DNA of 64,000 nucleotides from Paenibacillus oryzisoli (lineage in GTDB: Bacteria; Bacillota; Bacilli; Paenibacillales; NBRC-103111). The position numbers and the translations under genes were made by a program. The DNA is taken from NCBI RefSeq assembly GCF_001653565.1, contig NZ_LYPB01000048.1, forward strand, positions 1-64,000, written 5' to 3'. Positions 43,357 through 51,489 of this stretch are shown in pieces; within the stretch, counting starts at the first letter, position 1, and every line of letters starts with the position of its first letter. The notes beneath the pieces were generated by a model that saw only the letters and a list, made by a program, of their open reading frames with translations, made no database searches and was not told where the DNA came from.

Positions 43357-43959
43357 TTGGGGGTAAATTTCTCTGCATCGTTTCAACATTCTTTTGACTA
43401 CAAGTCAATACAGGAGTTTAAAGAGGAGCTCATTAAAGGAGTTAGATTCCCTAGAATTGTTCAATTTATTTTAAAAGTGAACGAAAATAACCCTCATTTA
43501 AGAATGGAATGGTCATTAAATCGTCAGCGAATAATTGAATCTTTGAACTTTGATCCGTTTGATCCAATAGCAATCGGTGATGAGGAATATATCGAGGTTA
43601 GCGGTCCTGGAGGTTTTGACTTCATATTTAATAAATATATGTGTGATTTTAATTCATGTTTTAGATGGTATAGTTTTTTGAAAGACCCAGAACTGCAATT
43701 AGAGCTTAGAAGCATATGTAAAGAAATAGCCGATTACTTTAGTTGTGACTCCACTATATATATTGGGGATAGTTACGGTTCATTAGATTATGTTTTTGAA
43801 GGCCGTGACATGGAGTACTACAAAGCTGATCTTATAAAAAGATTTGGTGAAGACCAAGCAAGATGTACATTAGAAGATCTATTAGATAAATCTGTTAAAG
43901 AAAACAAATCAGTTGGTTATTTTATAGATATTTTCAATGATCTAAAAAACTGGGAATAG
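43357..43959 (+). CDS. Hypothetical protein, 200 residues
   Basis: A soluble protein starting from TTG (AGGAAGTGA upstream) with MGVNFSASFQHSFDYKSIQE. Later segments include WSLNRQRIIESLNFDPFD, SGPGGFDFIFNKYMCDF and IYIGDSYGSLDYVFEGRD. No family is recognised. It is a single-gene unit between repeats 14 and 15. Confidence 0.65.
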   Translation: MGVNFSASFQHSFDYKSIQEFKEELIKGVRFPRIVQFILKVNENNPHLRMEWSLNRQRIIESLNFDPFDPIAIGDEEYIEVSGPGGFDFIFNKYMCDFNSCFRWYSFLKDPELQLELRSICKEIADYFSCDSTIYIGDSYGSLDYVFEGRDMEYYKADLIKRFGEDQARCTLEDLLDKSVKENKSVGYFIDIFNDLKNWE

Positions 43960-43980
43960 TTTCAATAGCGCATACAGCAT

Positions 43981-44063
43981 TAACCTAACGGAACACGATA
44001 GCGTAAAAAACAGGGAGCAGATGTCGCGGTATCTGCTCCCTTAATTCATCAAAGTAACGCGAG
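43981..44063 (+). repeat. Intergenic hairpin repeat, copy 15
   Basis: The left box is TAACCTAACGGAACACGATA GC, the hairpin is GGGAGCAGAT / ATCTGCTCCC, and the right box is degraded (AAAGTAACGCGAG). Confidence 0.85.
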
Positions 44064-44101
44064 ATTTGTTCAAATATGAATAAGGAATAGGGGGATTTCG
44101 A

Positions 44102-44491
44102 ATGAGTAAGACATTCATTATAGATGGCAGTACAATTTCCAACTTTGAGGATTTCTGTAGAGAGTTTTCCGATGCTGTATTATCAGGGAAGCATAAATGG
44201 AATGGTAATTTAGATGCCTTTAACGATATTTTAAGCGGCGGATTTGGTGATATAGAGGACGATGAAACATTCTCAATCTTTTTGAAGAATTCCAGTAAAT
44301 TAAAGGAAAGTTTAGGGTACACGGAGACAGTAAAGCTTCTTGAAGAGCGATTACTAGGATGCCATCCTTCAAATGTTCCCCTCGTTGCGGAAGAACTGCG
44401 ACAAGCCAAGAATGGCGTAGGACCTACTATATTTGACTGGCTGCAGGAAATTATTTCAGACCACGAGCATATCACCATTATCCTTGACTAA
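44102..44491 (+). CDS. Barstar-like protein
   Basis: A 129-residue protein related to barstar, the inhibitor of the ribonuclease barnase. The pattern FIIDGSTISNFEDFCREFSD, then HKWNGNLDAFNDILSGGFG is the family signature. The remaining helices include ESLGYTETVKLLEERL. No ribonuclease toxin gene lies beside it, so it is an orphan inhibitor, possibly protecting against toxins from neighbours or serving another binding role. Confidence 0.82.
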   Translation: MSKTFIIDGSTISNFEDFCREFSDAVLSGKHKWNGNLDAFNDILSGGFGDIEDDETFSIFLKNSSKLKESLGYTETVKLLEERLLGCHPSNVPLVAEELRQAKNGVGPTIFDWLQEIISDHEHITIILD

Positions 44492-44502
44492 GGGCACTCT
44501 CA

Positions 44503-44530
44503 TTAAACTAAAGGGCAGTAGAGCGTGGTT
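44503..44530 (+). repeat. Right box of the intergenic repeat
   Basis: AAACTAAAGGGCAGTAGAGC G is the same right-box variant as at 12873-12893 and 29707. No hairpin is seen in front of it. Confidence 0.65.
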
Positions 44531-44640
44531 TATACTTTCAACGGTTAGGCAGTTAAGAGTTATCCTGGAATACGAAGAGTAAGATAGTTTGGAGTAATCC
44601 TTTATGTTAAAATATGGTTAAAAAGCCTAAGGTGGATTCT

Positions 44641-45378
44641 ATGAAGAACTGTTCGCAAATAATGGGGATTCCAGTTCCCAAAATAACTATGGAAGATACA
44701 GTCCATATTATTGACCAAGTAATAACCGAAAATAAAGCGGAACTGTTTCATGTGGTAACACTAAATCCAGAAATCACCATGTCTTGTCAACAAGAATTAC
44801 TGCTTCGTACTATAATTGATGAGGCGGGCCACCTTACCGCGGATGGTGCAGGCATTGTCATGGTCTCTCGTTTAAAGGGAAATCCACTTCCCGAGCGTGT
44901 TACAGGATGTGATCTTCTATTCAGATTATTAGAGACGGGGGACAGAAAAGAGTGGTCATTTTATCTTCTGGGCGCGAATGAGATGACAAGTAAAATGGCA
45001 ACAGAAGTAATAAGTAAGAGATACCCAAATGTATCTGTTTTGGGTAGACAGCATGGCTTTTTTGATCAGAAGGACGAGGCGCAAATTGTAGATGAGATTG
45101 CGACCTTGAGTCCCGATGTTCTAGTGGTTGCACTTGGAGCCCCAAAAGCTGAATTTTGGATACATAAGTTTAAAAACGAATTAAATGTTAGGGTTGCTAT
45201 TGGCGTTGGAGGAAGTCTTGATATCATTGCTGGGACAGTAAAAAGAGCACCAGTTATATGGCAGAAGTTAAATGTGGAATGGCTTTATCGATTAATAAAT
45301 CAACCATCTAGATGGAGAAGACAATTAATTTTACCTCGTTTTGTAATGAAAGCATTGTTATTTAAAGAAAATAATTAG
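44641..45378 (+). CDS. WecG/TagA/CpsF-family glycosyltransferase
   Basis: A 245-residue GT26-family enzyme, which transfers N-acetylmannosaminyl or a related sugar to a lipid-linked acceptor in teichoic acid or exopolysaccharide synthesis. Motifs are MGIPVPKITMEDTVH, HVVTLNPEI, ADGAGIVMVSRL, LGAPKAEFWI and the C-terminal LNVEWLYRLINQPSRWRRQL that docks on the membrane. An in-frame ATG at 44614 exists, but AAGGTGGA just before 44641 favours the shorter start. It is the only recognised metabolic enzyme in this array region and stands without other cell-wall genes. Confidence 0.88.
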   Translation: MKNCSQIMGIPVPKITMEDTVHIIDQVITENKAELFHVVTLNPEITMSCQQELLLRTIIDEAGHLTADGAGIVMVSRLKGNPLPERVTGCDLLFRLLETGDRKEWSFYLLGANEMTSKMATEVISKRYPNVSVLGRQHGFFDQKDEAQIVDEIATLSPDVLVVALGAPKAEFWIHKFKNELNVRVAIGVGGSLDIIAGTVKRAPVIWQKLNVEWLYRLINQPSRWRRQLILPRFVMKALLFKENN

Positions 45379-45410
45379 TTATAAGGGACAAAAGCTTAAT
45401 AAACATTTAG

Positions 45411-45470
45411 AGAAGGCTGCCGACAACAATAATAACGGCAGCCTTCTCAGCTAACGGGCAGGATAGTTCC
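45411..45470 (+). repeat. Intergenic repeat, copy 16
   Basis: The hairpin AGAAGGCTGCCG / CGGCAGCCTTCT has a 13-base loop. The right box is CAGCTAACGGGCAGGATAGT TCC. No left box is seen. It also terminates the glycosyltransferase gene. Confidence 0.88.
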
Positions 45471-45523
45471 AATAAATGGAGAAATTATTATGAAAGAATT
45501 CTGCGTATAGAGGACTGAGTAAA

Positions 45524-45961
45524 ATGATAAGTACGATGTGGCAAACCATCTATAACAAAGCTAACAATCAAACAACACGTGAGGAAATTAATGAGTTGCT
45601 ATCTTCACTTGAAGAAGAAAGATGTAATTTATCGGATGAGGAAATTACAGTTAAAGTGGGGTGTTTTATTCCCAGTCAAAGCTGTGAGGGGGCTGCGGAC
45701 GGTTATTTAGAGCTGCTAGCTGCCATATCACCGTTTCGAACAAATATAACCCAAAACCTTCTTATCATCGCACTTCAGCCTATTTATTATATGGGATTTG
45801 AGGAGATAGAAAGTCTTTGTCAGTATATAGCCGCTGTCGCAAAAGATGGACGTTATTTAAACAATGATCAGCAAAAAGTGCTCTCGGATTTGGCCACAAA
45901 AAAAACACTTATCGAATCTGCCTTTACTACGATGCTTCAGTTTGAAAAAACATATCAATAA
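45524..45961 (+). CDS. Hypothetical protein, 145 residues
   Basis: A soluble, mostly helical protein starting MISTMWQTIYNKANNQTTRE with ALQPIYYMGFEEIESLCQYI in the middle. The family is not recognised. A right-box-like string (AGCTAAAGGGAGAGTTT) follows at about 46000. Confidence 0.6.
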   Translation: MISTMWQTIYNKANNQTTREEINELLSSLEEERCNLSDEEITVKVGCFIPSQSCEGAADGYLELLAAISPFRTNITQNLLIIALQPIYYMGFEEIESLCQYIAAVAKDGRYLNNDQQKVLSDLATKKTLIESAFTTMLQFEKTYQ

Positions 45962-46037
45962 AGCATCAAAAAAGAGAAGCACGATGACGAGTTATTAAGC
46001 TAAAGGGAGAGTTTAATTTTATAAGAGGAGTAATTTC

Positions 46038-46442
46038 ATGACTAAATATACTTGTCCGTGTTGTGGGTACAAAACCTTTGATGAGGAACCACTTGGAACA
46101 TATGATATTTGCGACGTTTGTGATTGGGAAGATGATGCTGTTATGAATGAAAACCCAGATTATTGGGGCGGTGCGAACGCTGTATGTTTGAGACAAGCAC
46201 AAAGAAACTTTATAATTTATGGGGCTAAGGAAAAGAAATATTTAGACAACGTATTTCCAAGAGACGCTTACGAACAAGACCTTTCATGGAAACCAGTGTG
46301 GGGAAATGAACCAAAGTTAGATGAAGCGAAACTTGCGGAAATACAAATCGACGGCAATGTAATAGATAAAAAGTTTCAGGAATGTCACATCGGAGATGTC
46401 GATGATATATGCAAGGAAAATTCAAATAGAATCACTAAATAA
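46038..46442 (+). CDS. CPCC-family cysteine-rich protein
   Basis: A 134-residue protein whose N-terminus (YTCPCCGYKTF ... DICDVCDWEDD) has the CPCC and CxxC pairs of the cysteine-rich CPCC domain, a zinc-ribbon-like fold common among immunity-type proteins. The central NPDYWGGANAVCLRQAQRNF motif is also typical. AGAGGAG supports the start, and a terminator follows. Function unknown. Confidence 0.82.
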   Translation: MTKYTCPCCGYKTFDEEPLGTYDICDVCDWEDDAVMNENPDYWGGANAVCLRQAQRNFIIYGAKEKKYLDNVFPRDAYEQDLSWKPVWGNEPKLDEAKLAEIQIDGNVIDKKFQECHIGDVDDICKENSNRITK

Positions 46443-46443
46443 A

Positions 46444-46476
46444 AGCTGACAGACTTTTGATCAGCTCTTTTTTTTT
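46444..46476 (+). terminator. Terminator after the CPCC gene
   Basis: AGCTGA / TCAGCT stem, then nine T. Confidence 0.7.
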
Positions 46477-47071
46477 ATATAATAATAATTGGGCAGGGGG
46501 CGGCGAAATCGGAATACATTCTTGTCATTTATCGGAACAAATTCTTGTCATCCGACAGTAATCGTTAATAATACTGGAGAACAGTCTCCAAAGACATATG
46601 TATAAAATACGGATTTTGTGAATAAGTCAAAATGAAATGCCTCTGAGCACATCCAGCCCAGATTATATTGGCACTAACACTTATCCTTGCCTATTGAATA
46701 CAGTAAACCAGCTCACTGGCGTTCTGATGAATATGCGGCTCAACTACATTCGATGTCGGGCAGAGATACAAACATTGCCCAGCGTATTGAGTTGCTGAAT
46801 ACCCAAGGCGTTAATATAATTGTTCGTATCTTTTGTGAATGTACGATTGTTCTTCAGATCGTAGAAATACACTGTACGTTTGGAGAATTGAAATCCATTT
46901 AGGATACGGCCATACGCTCTTCCTCCCGATTGTTTTTCCATCTTTACCCAATCCTATTCCGATGTATGTTGTCCCTTTTTCGCTAAGAAAAAGCTCCCTA
47001 ATTGCAAACGTTTTTTACGCGATTTCATTTAACCGGCTTCCTTACGTCGTTTAGACCCGACTAGCAGTTTT
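46477..47071. other. Intergenic region with mobile-element traces
   Basis: TTCTTGTCATTTATCGGA (46519-46536) and TTCTTGTCATCCGACA (46542-46557) are imperfect direct repeats, and the second shares 13 bases with the hairpin at 38334. The open frames further right have no ribosome site or family resemblance. The region marks the right border of the cassette-like array. Confidence 0.4.
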
Positions 47072-47989
47072 CTAACTGCTCTCGAACGCTTCCGGAATTG
47101 GTTTTCTATGAAATGCTTTGATATCTTGCAATGGAGGTAGTCCGAAGAGTCTGCGGTACTCCCGGCTGAATTGTGCCGGGCTCTCATAGCCAACTTCCAA
47201 CGCGGCGGCTGTGGCATTCACGGAGCCATTCAACATGAGCCTTCTGGCTTCTTGAAGGCGGAGCTGCTTCTGATACTGCAATGGAGCCATCGTCGTGACA
47301 GCTTTAAATTTATGATGAAGTCCTGAGACACTCATCTTGGACGATTTCGCTACCTCTTCGATTGAGAAGGTTCTGTTGTAATTTTCTTTTATCCATTCAA
47401 TGGCCTGACCTATCCCTTCATTCTGCTGGTCCATGAAGGCTCGTTGGACAAACAAGTGCCCATAATCTCCCGTAAGTAAACGAAAAATCATCTCACGCTT
47501 AATCAGCGAGGACATAAAACGGATTTCCGCTTCCGGCTTGCCCCGCAGCTCCACTAGCTTGATGAATAAGAGCTGCAAATGCTCATCAGACTTGCCTACA
47601 TAGGCGCCAGGGCTCAACTTCCCGTCAAGCGGTTGCACGTGAATACCGGCATCCGTCATAACAGAAGTAATTTCTTCTGTCGTTATATCAATTCGTAGTC
47701 CAATATACGGTGATTGCCGCGTAGCGCCGACGACTTGACCGGAGGCTGGAATATCAATTAACGAAACCAAATAATCACCTGCACTATAGTAGACCGTTTC
47801 CTCACCGAGATGAAGTTTTTTGGACCCTTGTAGAATTAGGCAAAAAGACGGTGTCAGAACGCCTGGGATAATTGCCGTCGGACGGTTACGTCGAATCAGC
47901 GAAAAAAAAGGTATGGAGGTCTCCGTACGACCCTCTCTAAGATTAAATGAGCCTACATAACTCAATAATTGTTCTAATTCTTTCCCCAA
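47072..47989 (-). CDS. AraC-family transcription regulator
   Basis: A 305-residue regulator: an N-terminal AraC_N-type cupin-like domain (GVLTPSFCLILQGSKKLHLG and YSAGDYLVSLIDIPASG) and a C-terminal double HTH (SIEEVAKSSKMSVSGLHHKF and AAALEVGYESPAQFSREYRR LFG). It is divergent from the MFS gene at 48175, which it probably controls from the 185-base shared region. The effector is unknown. Confidence 0.9.
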   Translation of the reverse strand: MGKELEQLLSYVGSFNLREGRTETSIPFFSLIRRNRPTAIIPGVLTPSFCLILQGSKKLHLGEETVYYSAGDYLVSLIDIPASGQVVGATRQSPYIGLRIDITTEEITSVMTDAGIHVQPLDGKLSPGAYVGKSDEHLQLLFIKLVELRGKPEAEIRFMSSLIKREMIFRLLTGDYGHLFVQRAFMDQQNEGIGQAIEWIKENYNRTFSIEEVAKSSKMSVSGLHHKFKAVTTMAPLQYQKQLRLQEARRLMLNGSVNATAAALEVGYESPAQFSREYRRLFGLPPLQDIKAFHRKPIPEAFESS

Positions 47990-48174
47990 AGGATTATTCC
48001 TCCATTCGTATTCCTTATCTTATTATAAGGCTTTCTTCTAGGATCGCCAACCTATTTATACAACTAAGAAAAATCGAATTTGTAGTATTGTGCAATTTTT
48101 CGGCAGAAACGAGCTACTTCCTGACTCGGATTCGCGTCATAATAACGCTATACCTTGAAAGGGAGGAATTCCTC

Positions 48175-49590
48175 TTGAATGAACATTCGAAACGAATTAT
48201 TTTGGCGATGATCGTCACCTGTCAGTTGATGATGGTACTCGATGCTTCCGTGTTGGTCACGGCAATACCCGAAATTGGCCGTACACTCCACCTGTCCACG
48301 GCGGCTTTGACTTGGGTACAAAACGCTTATATCTTAGCGTTCGGAGGTTTCCTGTTGATTGGAGCCCGAGCTGGTGACATCCTAGGCAGAAGAAAAACAT
48401 TCAGCGTTGGGATTACATTGTTTTCAGTTGCCTCCATGCTAGCTGGCATGGCACCCTCCGCGACGCTTCTGCTGGTGGCTCGCGCAATGCAAGGAATAGC
48501 TGCAGCGATCGCAACGCCGTCTGCACTCGCCTTATTGTCCGTTAGCTTCTCGGAAGCCCGCGAACGCTCGAAAGCGATCGCCGTCTACAGCGCTGTAGCG
48601 GGAGCCGGCGGCAGCGTTGGTTTAATCGTCGGAGGACTGTTGACAGATCTAATTTCTTGGCGCGCCGGTATGTTCCTCAACGTACCAATCGGTATCGCTT
48701 TGCTGCTTATGGTGCCTCGTTACATGCAGGAAACGGAGTCGAAATCGGGTCGACTTGACATCATGGGAGCCATGACCTCGGTGATCGGCATGACGGCTCT
48801 AGCATTCGGTTTTGTTGAGGCAGCTTCTGCCGGCTGGGGGACGCCGGAGGTATGGGGCTCTCTCGCTCTCGGAAGTATCTCACTTGCGGCTTTCGTGTGG
48901 ATTGAGGCAAGGGTGAAAGAACCGATCACTCCTCTACGTCTGTTTGCAAGTCGCACGCGATCTGGAGCCTATTTAGGTAGACTGTTGCTTTTGTGTGGGA
49001 ATTATCCAATCTTTTTCTTCGTCCCACAATTTCTACAAAACGTCCTTCATTTCAATTCTCTGGAGGCCGGACTTGCGATCATGCCGTTCACGGTCATACA
49101 GTTTGGGATGATGTATGCCATGCCTTCTCTTGTAACCCGGTTCGGGAATGCGAAAGTATTAATCATCGGATTACTAATCGCGATCACAGGAACAAGCTGG
49201 TTGAGCATGCTTTCAGCTGATTCTAGCTATTTCACTCATTTGTTTCTCCCTTTAATCGTCATGGGGTGTGGTGCGGGGATGATCTTCCAGCCCTTCACAA
49301 CTCTGGGGTTGTCTGATGTTGAAGCTAAGGATGCAGGAGCTGCATCAGGACTCGTCAATGTTGCTCATCAGACAGGCGCATCACTCGGTCTCGCGGTACT
49401 GATTGCCGTCTTCGAGGCTGTGAATCGTCAGGCTGTTCCTTCGACTACGTCTTTCACCCATGCAATCTCCGTCTCGATTATGGGTTCAGCCGTTTTCTTG
49501 ACGGCTTCTCTCCTAGCGGTGTTGATCTTACTCCTGCCCGCAGATAGAGCGCAACGTACTGCCGCGGCTGCATTGCGTAAAGTATCTTAA
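48175..49590 (+). CDS. MFS transporter, DHA2 (14-helix) family
   Basis: A 471-residue drug-efflux-type permease: MMVLDASVLVTAIPEIGRTL at the N-terminus, GARAGDILGRRKTF (motif A), ARAMQGIAAAIATPSALALL and GLIVGGLLTDLISWRAGMF (motif C). The long open frame upstream is trimmed to a TTG at 48175, because GGGAGGA lies at 48160-48167 and the protein then begins like its family. Paired with a divergent AraC regulator. Confidence 0.9.
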   Translation: MNEHSKRIILAMIVTCQLMMVLDASVLVTAIPEIGRTLHLSTAALTWVQNAYILAFGGFLLIGARAGDILGRRKTFSVGITLFSVASMLAGMAPSATLLLVARAMQGIAAAIATPSALALLSVSFSEARERSKAIAVYSAVAGAGGSVGLIVGGLLTDLISWRAGMFLNVPIGIALLLMVPRYMQETESKSGRLDIMGAMTSVIGMTALAFGFVEAASAGWGTPEVWGSLALGSISLAAFVWIEARVKEPITPLRLFASRTRSGAYLGRLLLLCGNYPIFFFVPQFLQNVLHFNSLEAGLAIMPFTVIQFGMMYAMPSLVTRFGNAKVLIIGLLIAITGTSWLSMLSADSSYFTHLFLPLIVMGCGAGMIFQPFTTLGLSDVEAKDAGAASGLVNVAHQTGASLGLAVLIAVFEAVNRQAVPSTTSFTHAISVSIMGSAVFLTASLLAVLILLLPADRAQRTAAAALRKVS

Positions 49591-49611
49591 TGTGTTGCCA
49601 CAACGAAATCT

Positions 49612-49641
49612 GGGAGCAGATCTATGTGACGATCCGCTCCC
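49612..49641 (+). terminator. Terminator with GGGAGCAGAT stem
   Basis: GGGAGCAGAT pairs with GATCCGCTCCC with one bulge. It is the same hairpin class as in the intergenic repeats, but no boxes are present. Confidence 0.65.
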
Positions 49642-49683
49642 TATTATTGTAAAATCATGTGAATAAGTCTATTAAAACGACTC

Positions 49684-49731
49684 AAGGTGGAAGAAAAGGA
49701 ATGTAATCCTTGACTTCCACCTTTATTTTTT
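49684..49731. terminator. Bidirectional terminator
   Basis: The AAGGTGGAAG / CTTCCACCTT stem is followed by TATTTTTTATT. It sits between the convergent MFS and DUF421 genes. Confidence 0.7.
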
Positions 49732-49745
49732 ATTTCCGGATTAAA

Positions 49746-50447
49746 TTAAGCTTTTTTCTTCTCCTTAAGCTGATAATACAGACCGCTCGAATCCGACCAC
49801 TCCGCGAAAAGCACGCACTCATGATCCGCAATTCCACTAAGTTGCAAAAGCTGGTCAACCCATTTCCGGTCTCGCCCTAAGCGCTTCAATGTGTCTTCAT
49901 TGATGCTGCCGTTTTCAATAATGTAGGCGGGAAGGCTGACGCCGCCCTGCCGTTCTGTGACGTTGCCGATGTGCTCTTCCGGGTTCTTCTGGCGCAGTAC
50001 ACTGATGCTGCCGTTCGTCTCGAACAAAGCATAGGCTACTTCACGCAGCGAGAATATATTATTTTCCCGAAGCAACATCCCTAATTGGGCGAAATCGAGA
50101 TTGTTGCGTTTCATCGCTTTGAAGTCGACCACGCCGTCACAGACAATCAAATCTGGCGTTCCAGCGGCATATCGAGATATTTTGGGGAATAGTGCAATAA
50201 ACTTTTCTAAACCTAGTGCTAGAATCGTCCAGATAATCAGTGCGAAAACAAGATGGCTAAGATGAATCTCATCATCATAAATCGTATTCCCGACCAATTC
50301 ACTGAGCATTAATGAAGAAACGAAATCAAAGGCAGTCAATTGAGAAATCTCTTTCTTGCCCAGTAGCCTAGTCATGATTAGAAGACCTATCAGAGCGACC
50401 GTAAGCTTGACACCGATACTTACATAAAGATTGGAATCCATCTTCAT
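49746..50447 (-). CDS. DUF421 (YetF-like) membrane protein
   Basis: About 233 residues: three N-terminal membrane helices (KLTVALIGLLIMTRLLG, FDFVSSLMLSELVGN, HLVFALIIWTILALGLE) and a soluble DUF421 domain with LIVCDGVVDFKAMKRNNLD and REVAYALFETNGSISVL. Members occur in Bacillus spore and cell membranes with poorly known function. The upstream ATG at 50486 lacks a ribosome site; GAAGGG precedes 50447. Confidence 0.85.
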   Translation of the reverse strand: MKMDSNLYVSIGVKLTVALIGLLIMTRLLGKKEISQLTAFDFVSSLMLSELVGNTIYDDEIHLSHLVFALIIWTILALGLEKFIALFPKISRYAAGTPDLIVCDGVVDFKAMKRNNLDFAQLGMLLRENNIFSLREVAYALFETNGSISVLRQKNPEEHIGNVTERQGGVSLPAYIIENGSINEDTLKRLGRDRKWVDQLLQLSGIADHECVLFAEWSDSSGLYYQLKEKKKA

Positions 50448-50548
50448 CTTTCCCTTCGGTTTAAGGACAACTTCGCGTTGCATCATCTTTTCATTTTAGT
50501 ATAACATGAAGTTGGATGATGCCGTACGAATTTACGGCCACTCATAGA

Positions 50549-51466
50549 TCATCTCATTTTTATCATCGCTTGTTTATTTCTTATTTGGCGATAGGCTGCT
50601 GACATACCCAACAAAACTCCTGTAGTGACAAAGACACCTATTGGAAATGCCCAGCTCCCCCATTCAGGAGCGATCAGTGGCATTAAGGAGACACCGAATG
50701 CAACAGGTACAGGTGTTTTAAACAACATGCAGAGAATGAGTGTGATCAGCACGTTGATTACACCAACCCAAACGATTGAACCGGGCAATACATGATAGAC
50801 GCTAACCGCAAAAAGAGCAGTAAGTGTCAATACCACTAACCGAGATGGTATCATTTTCCAATTAAATTTTTCTGTATGAAAAACCTCGAATATGAGGGCA
50901 AACACAGGTGGAACCAAGATAACTTCTAAGTTAGTTGCAAATGCCAGTCCGATCCAAAGACATAAAATGATGCTAATGATAACCGTTTCCGTTATATTCC
51001 GAATATTTTGCGCACCACTGGGAGTCAACGTATCTGGTTTCCTCCATTTATAAGCGACTAACATAATTACAAAAGTAAAAACAGCTGTCGTCATGGCAAA
51101 AACATAGTCATGCAAACCTAAAAAAATTGGCAGCAACGCAGCTGGTATAGTTGGTCCAAAATTGACACGAAATAGGTGCATGAGAACAACTATAATGACA
51201 AAAGCTAGCCAAAGTTTAGATAGAGTTGTTAAGGAGAACCCATTTAGGGCAGTACCTAGGAATGCTGCTATTGTTGGGGAAAGCCACAGGTGAAGAGGCT
51301 TCTTCATCCAATGGGGAACTGGAAATACCATCACACCCATAGCCATACCAGCAATTTCTGGAAAGAGAATTTCTTTTTGTTGCAGACTTACTGAACCAAC
51401 TAGCATGAGAATAATTAGCATGTATCCGGATAAAAAACCTCTCGATTTCAACGTTTTCCAGATCAT
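50549..51466 (-). CDS. Polytopic membrane protein, unknown family
   Basis: About 305 residues with around nine hydrophobic segments. KKPLHLWLSPTIAAFLGTAL and RVNFGPTIPAALLPIFLGLH D with the following AMTTAVFTFVIMLVAY faintly resemble HPP-family proteins. AAAGGGGAG precedes the ATG at 51466; the upstream extension of the frame overlaps the next gene and is discarded. Probably co-transcribed with the DUF7002-like gene. Confidence 0.6.
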   Translation of the reverse strand: MIWKTLKSRGFLSGYMLIILMLVGSVSLQQKEILFPEIAGMAMGVMVFPVPHWMKKPLHLWLSPTIAAFLGTALNGFSLTTLSKLWLAFVIIVVLMHLFRVNFGPTIPAALLPIFLGLHDYVFAMTTAVFTFVIMLVAYKWRKPDTLTPSGAQNIRNITETVIISIILCLWIGLAFATNLEVILVPPVFALIFEVFHTEKFNWKMIPSRLVVLTLTALFAVSVYHVLPGSIVWVGVINVLITLILCMLFKTPVPVAFGVSLMPLIAPEWGSWAFPIGVFVTTGVLLGMSAAYRQIRNKQAMIKMR

Positions 51467-51489
51467 TTTGTAGCTCCCCTTTCCCAACC

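Noticed and set aside
44614-44640. Longer start of the TagA-like glycosyltransferase
   Set aside because: The ATG at 44614 lacks a ribosome site, and AAGGTGGA sits before 44641.
30439-45470. Reading the intergenic repeats as integron attC sites
   Set aside because: The left ends (ACCTAAC, CTAACGG) look attC-like, but the 3' ends are CTAACGGGCAG in the same direction instead of GTTRRRY, and no tyrosine integrase is encoded in the window.
30439-45470. CRISPR array
   Set aside because: The repeats are spaced by whole genes of variable length, contain hairpins of differing sequence, and there are no cas genes.
46687-47054. Overlapping frames between the CPCC and AraC genes
   Set aside because: No start signals and no family; probably decayed or non-coding DNA.
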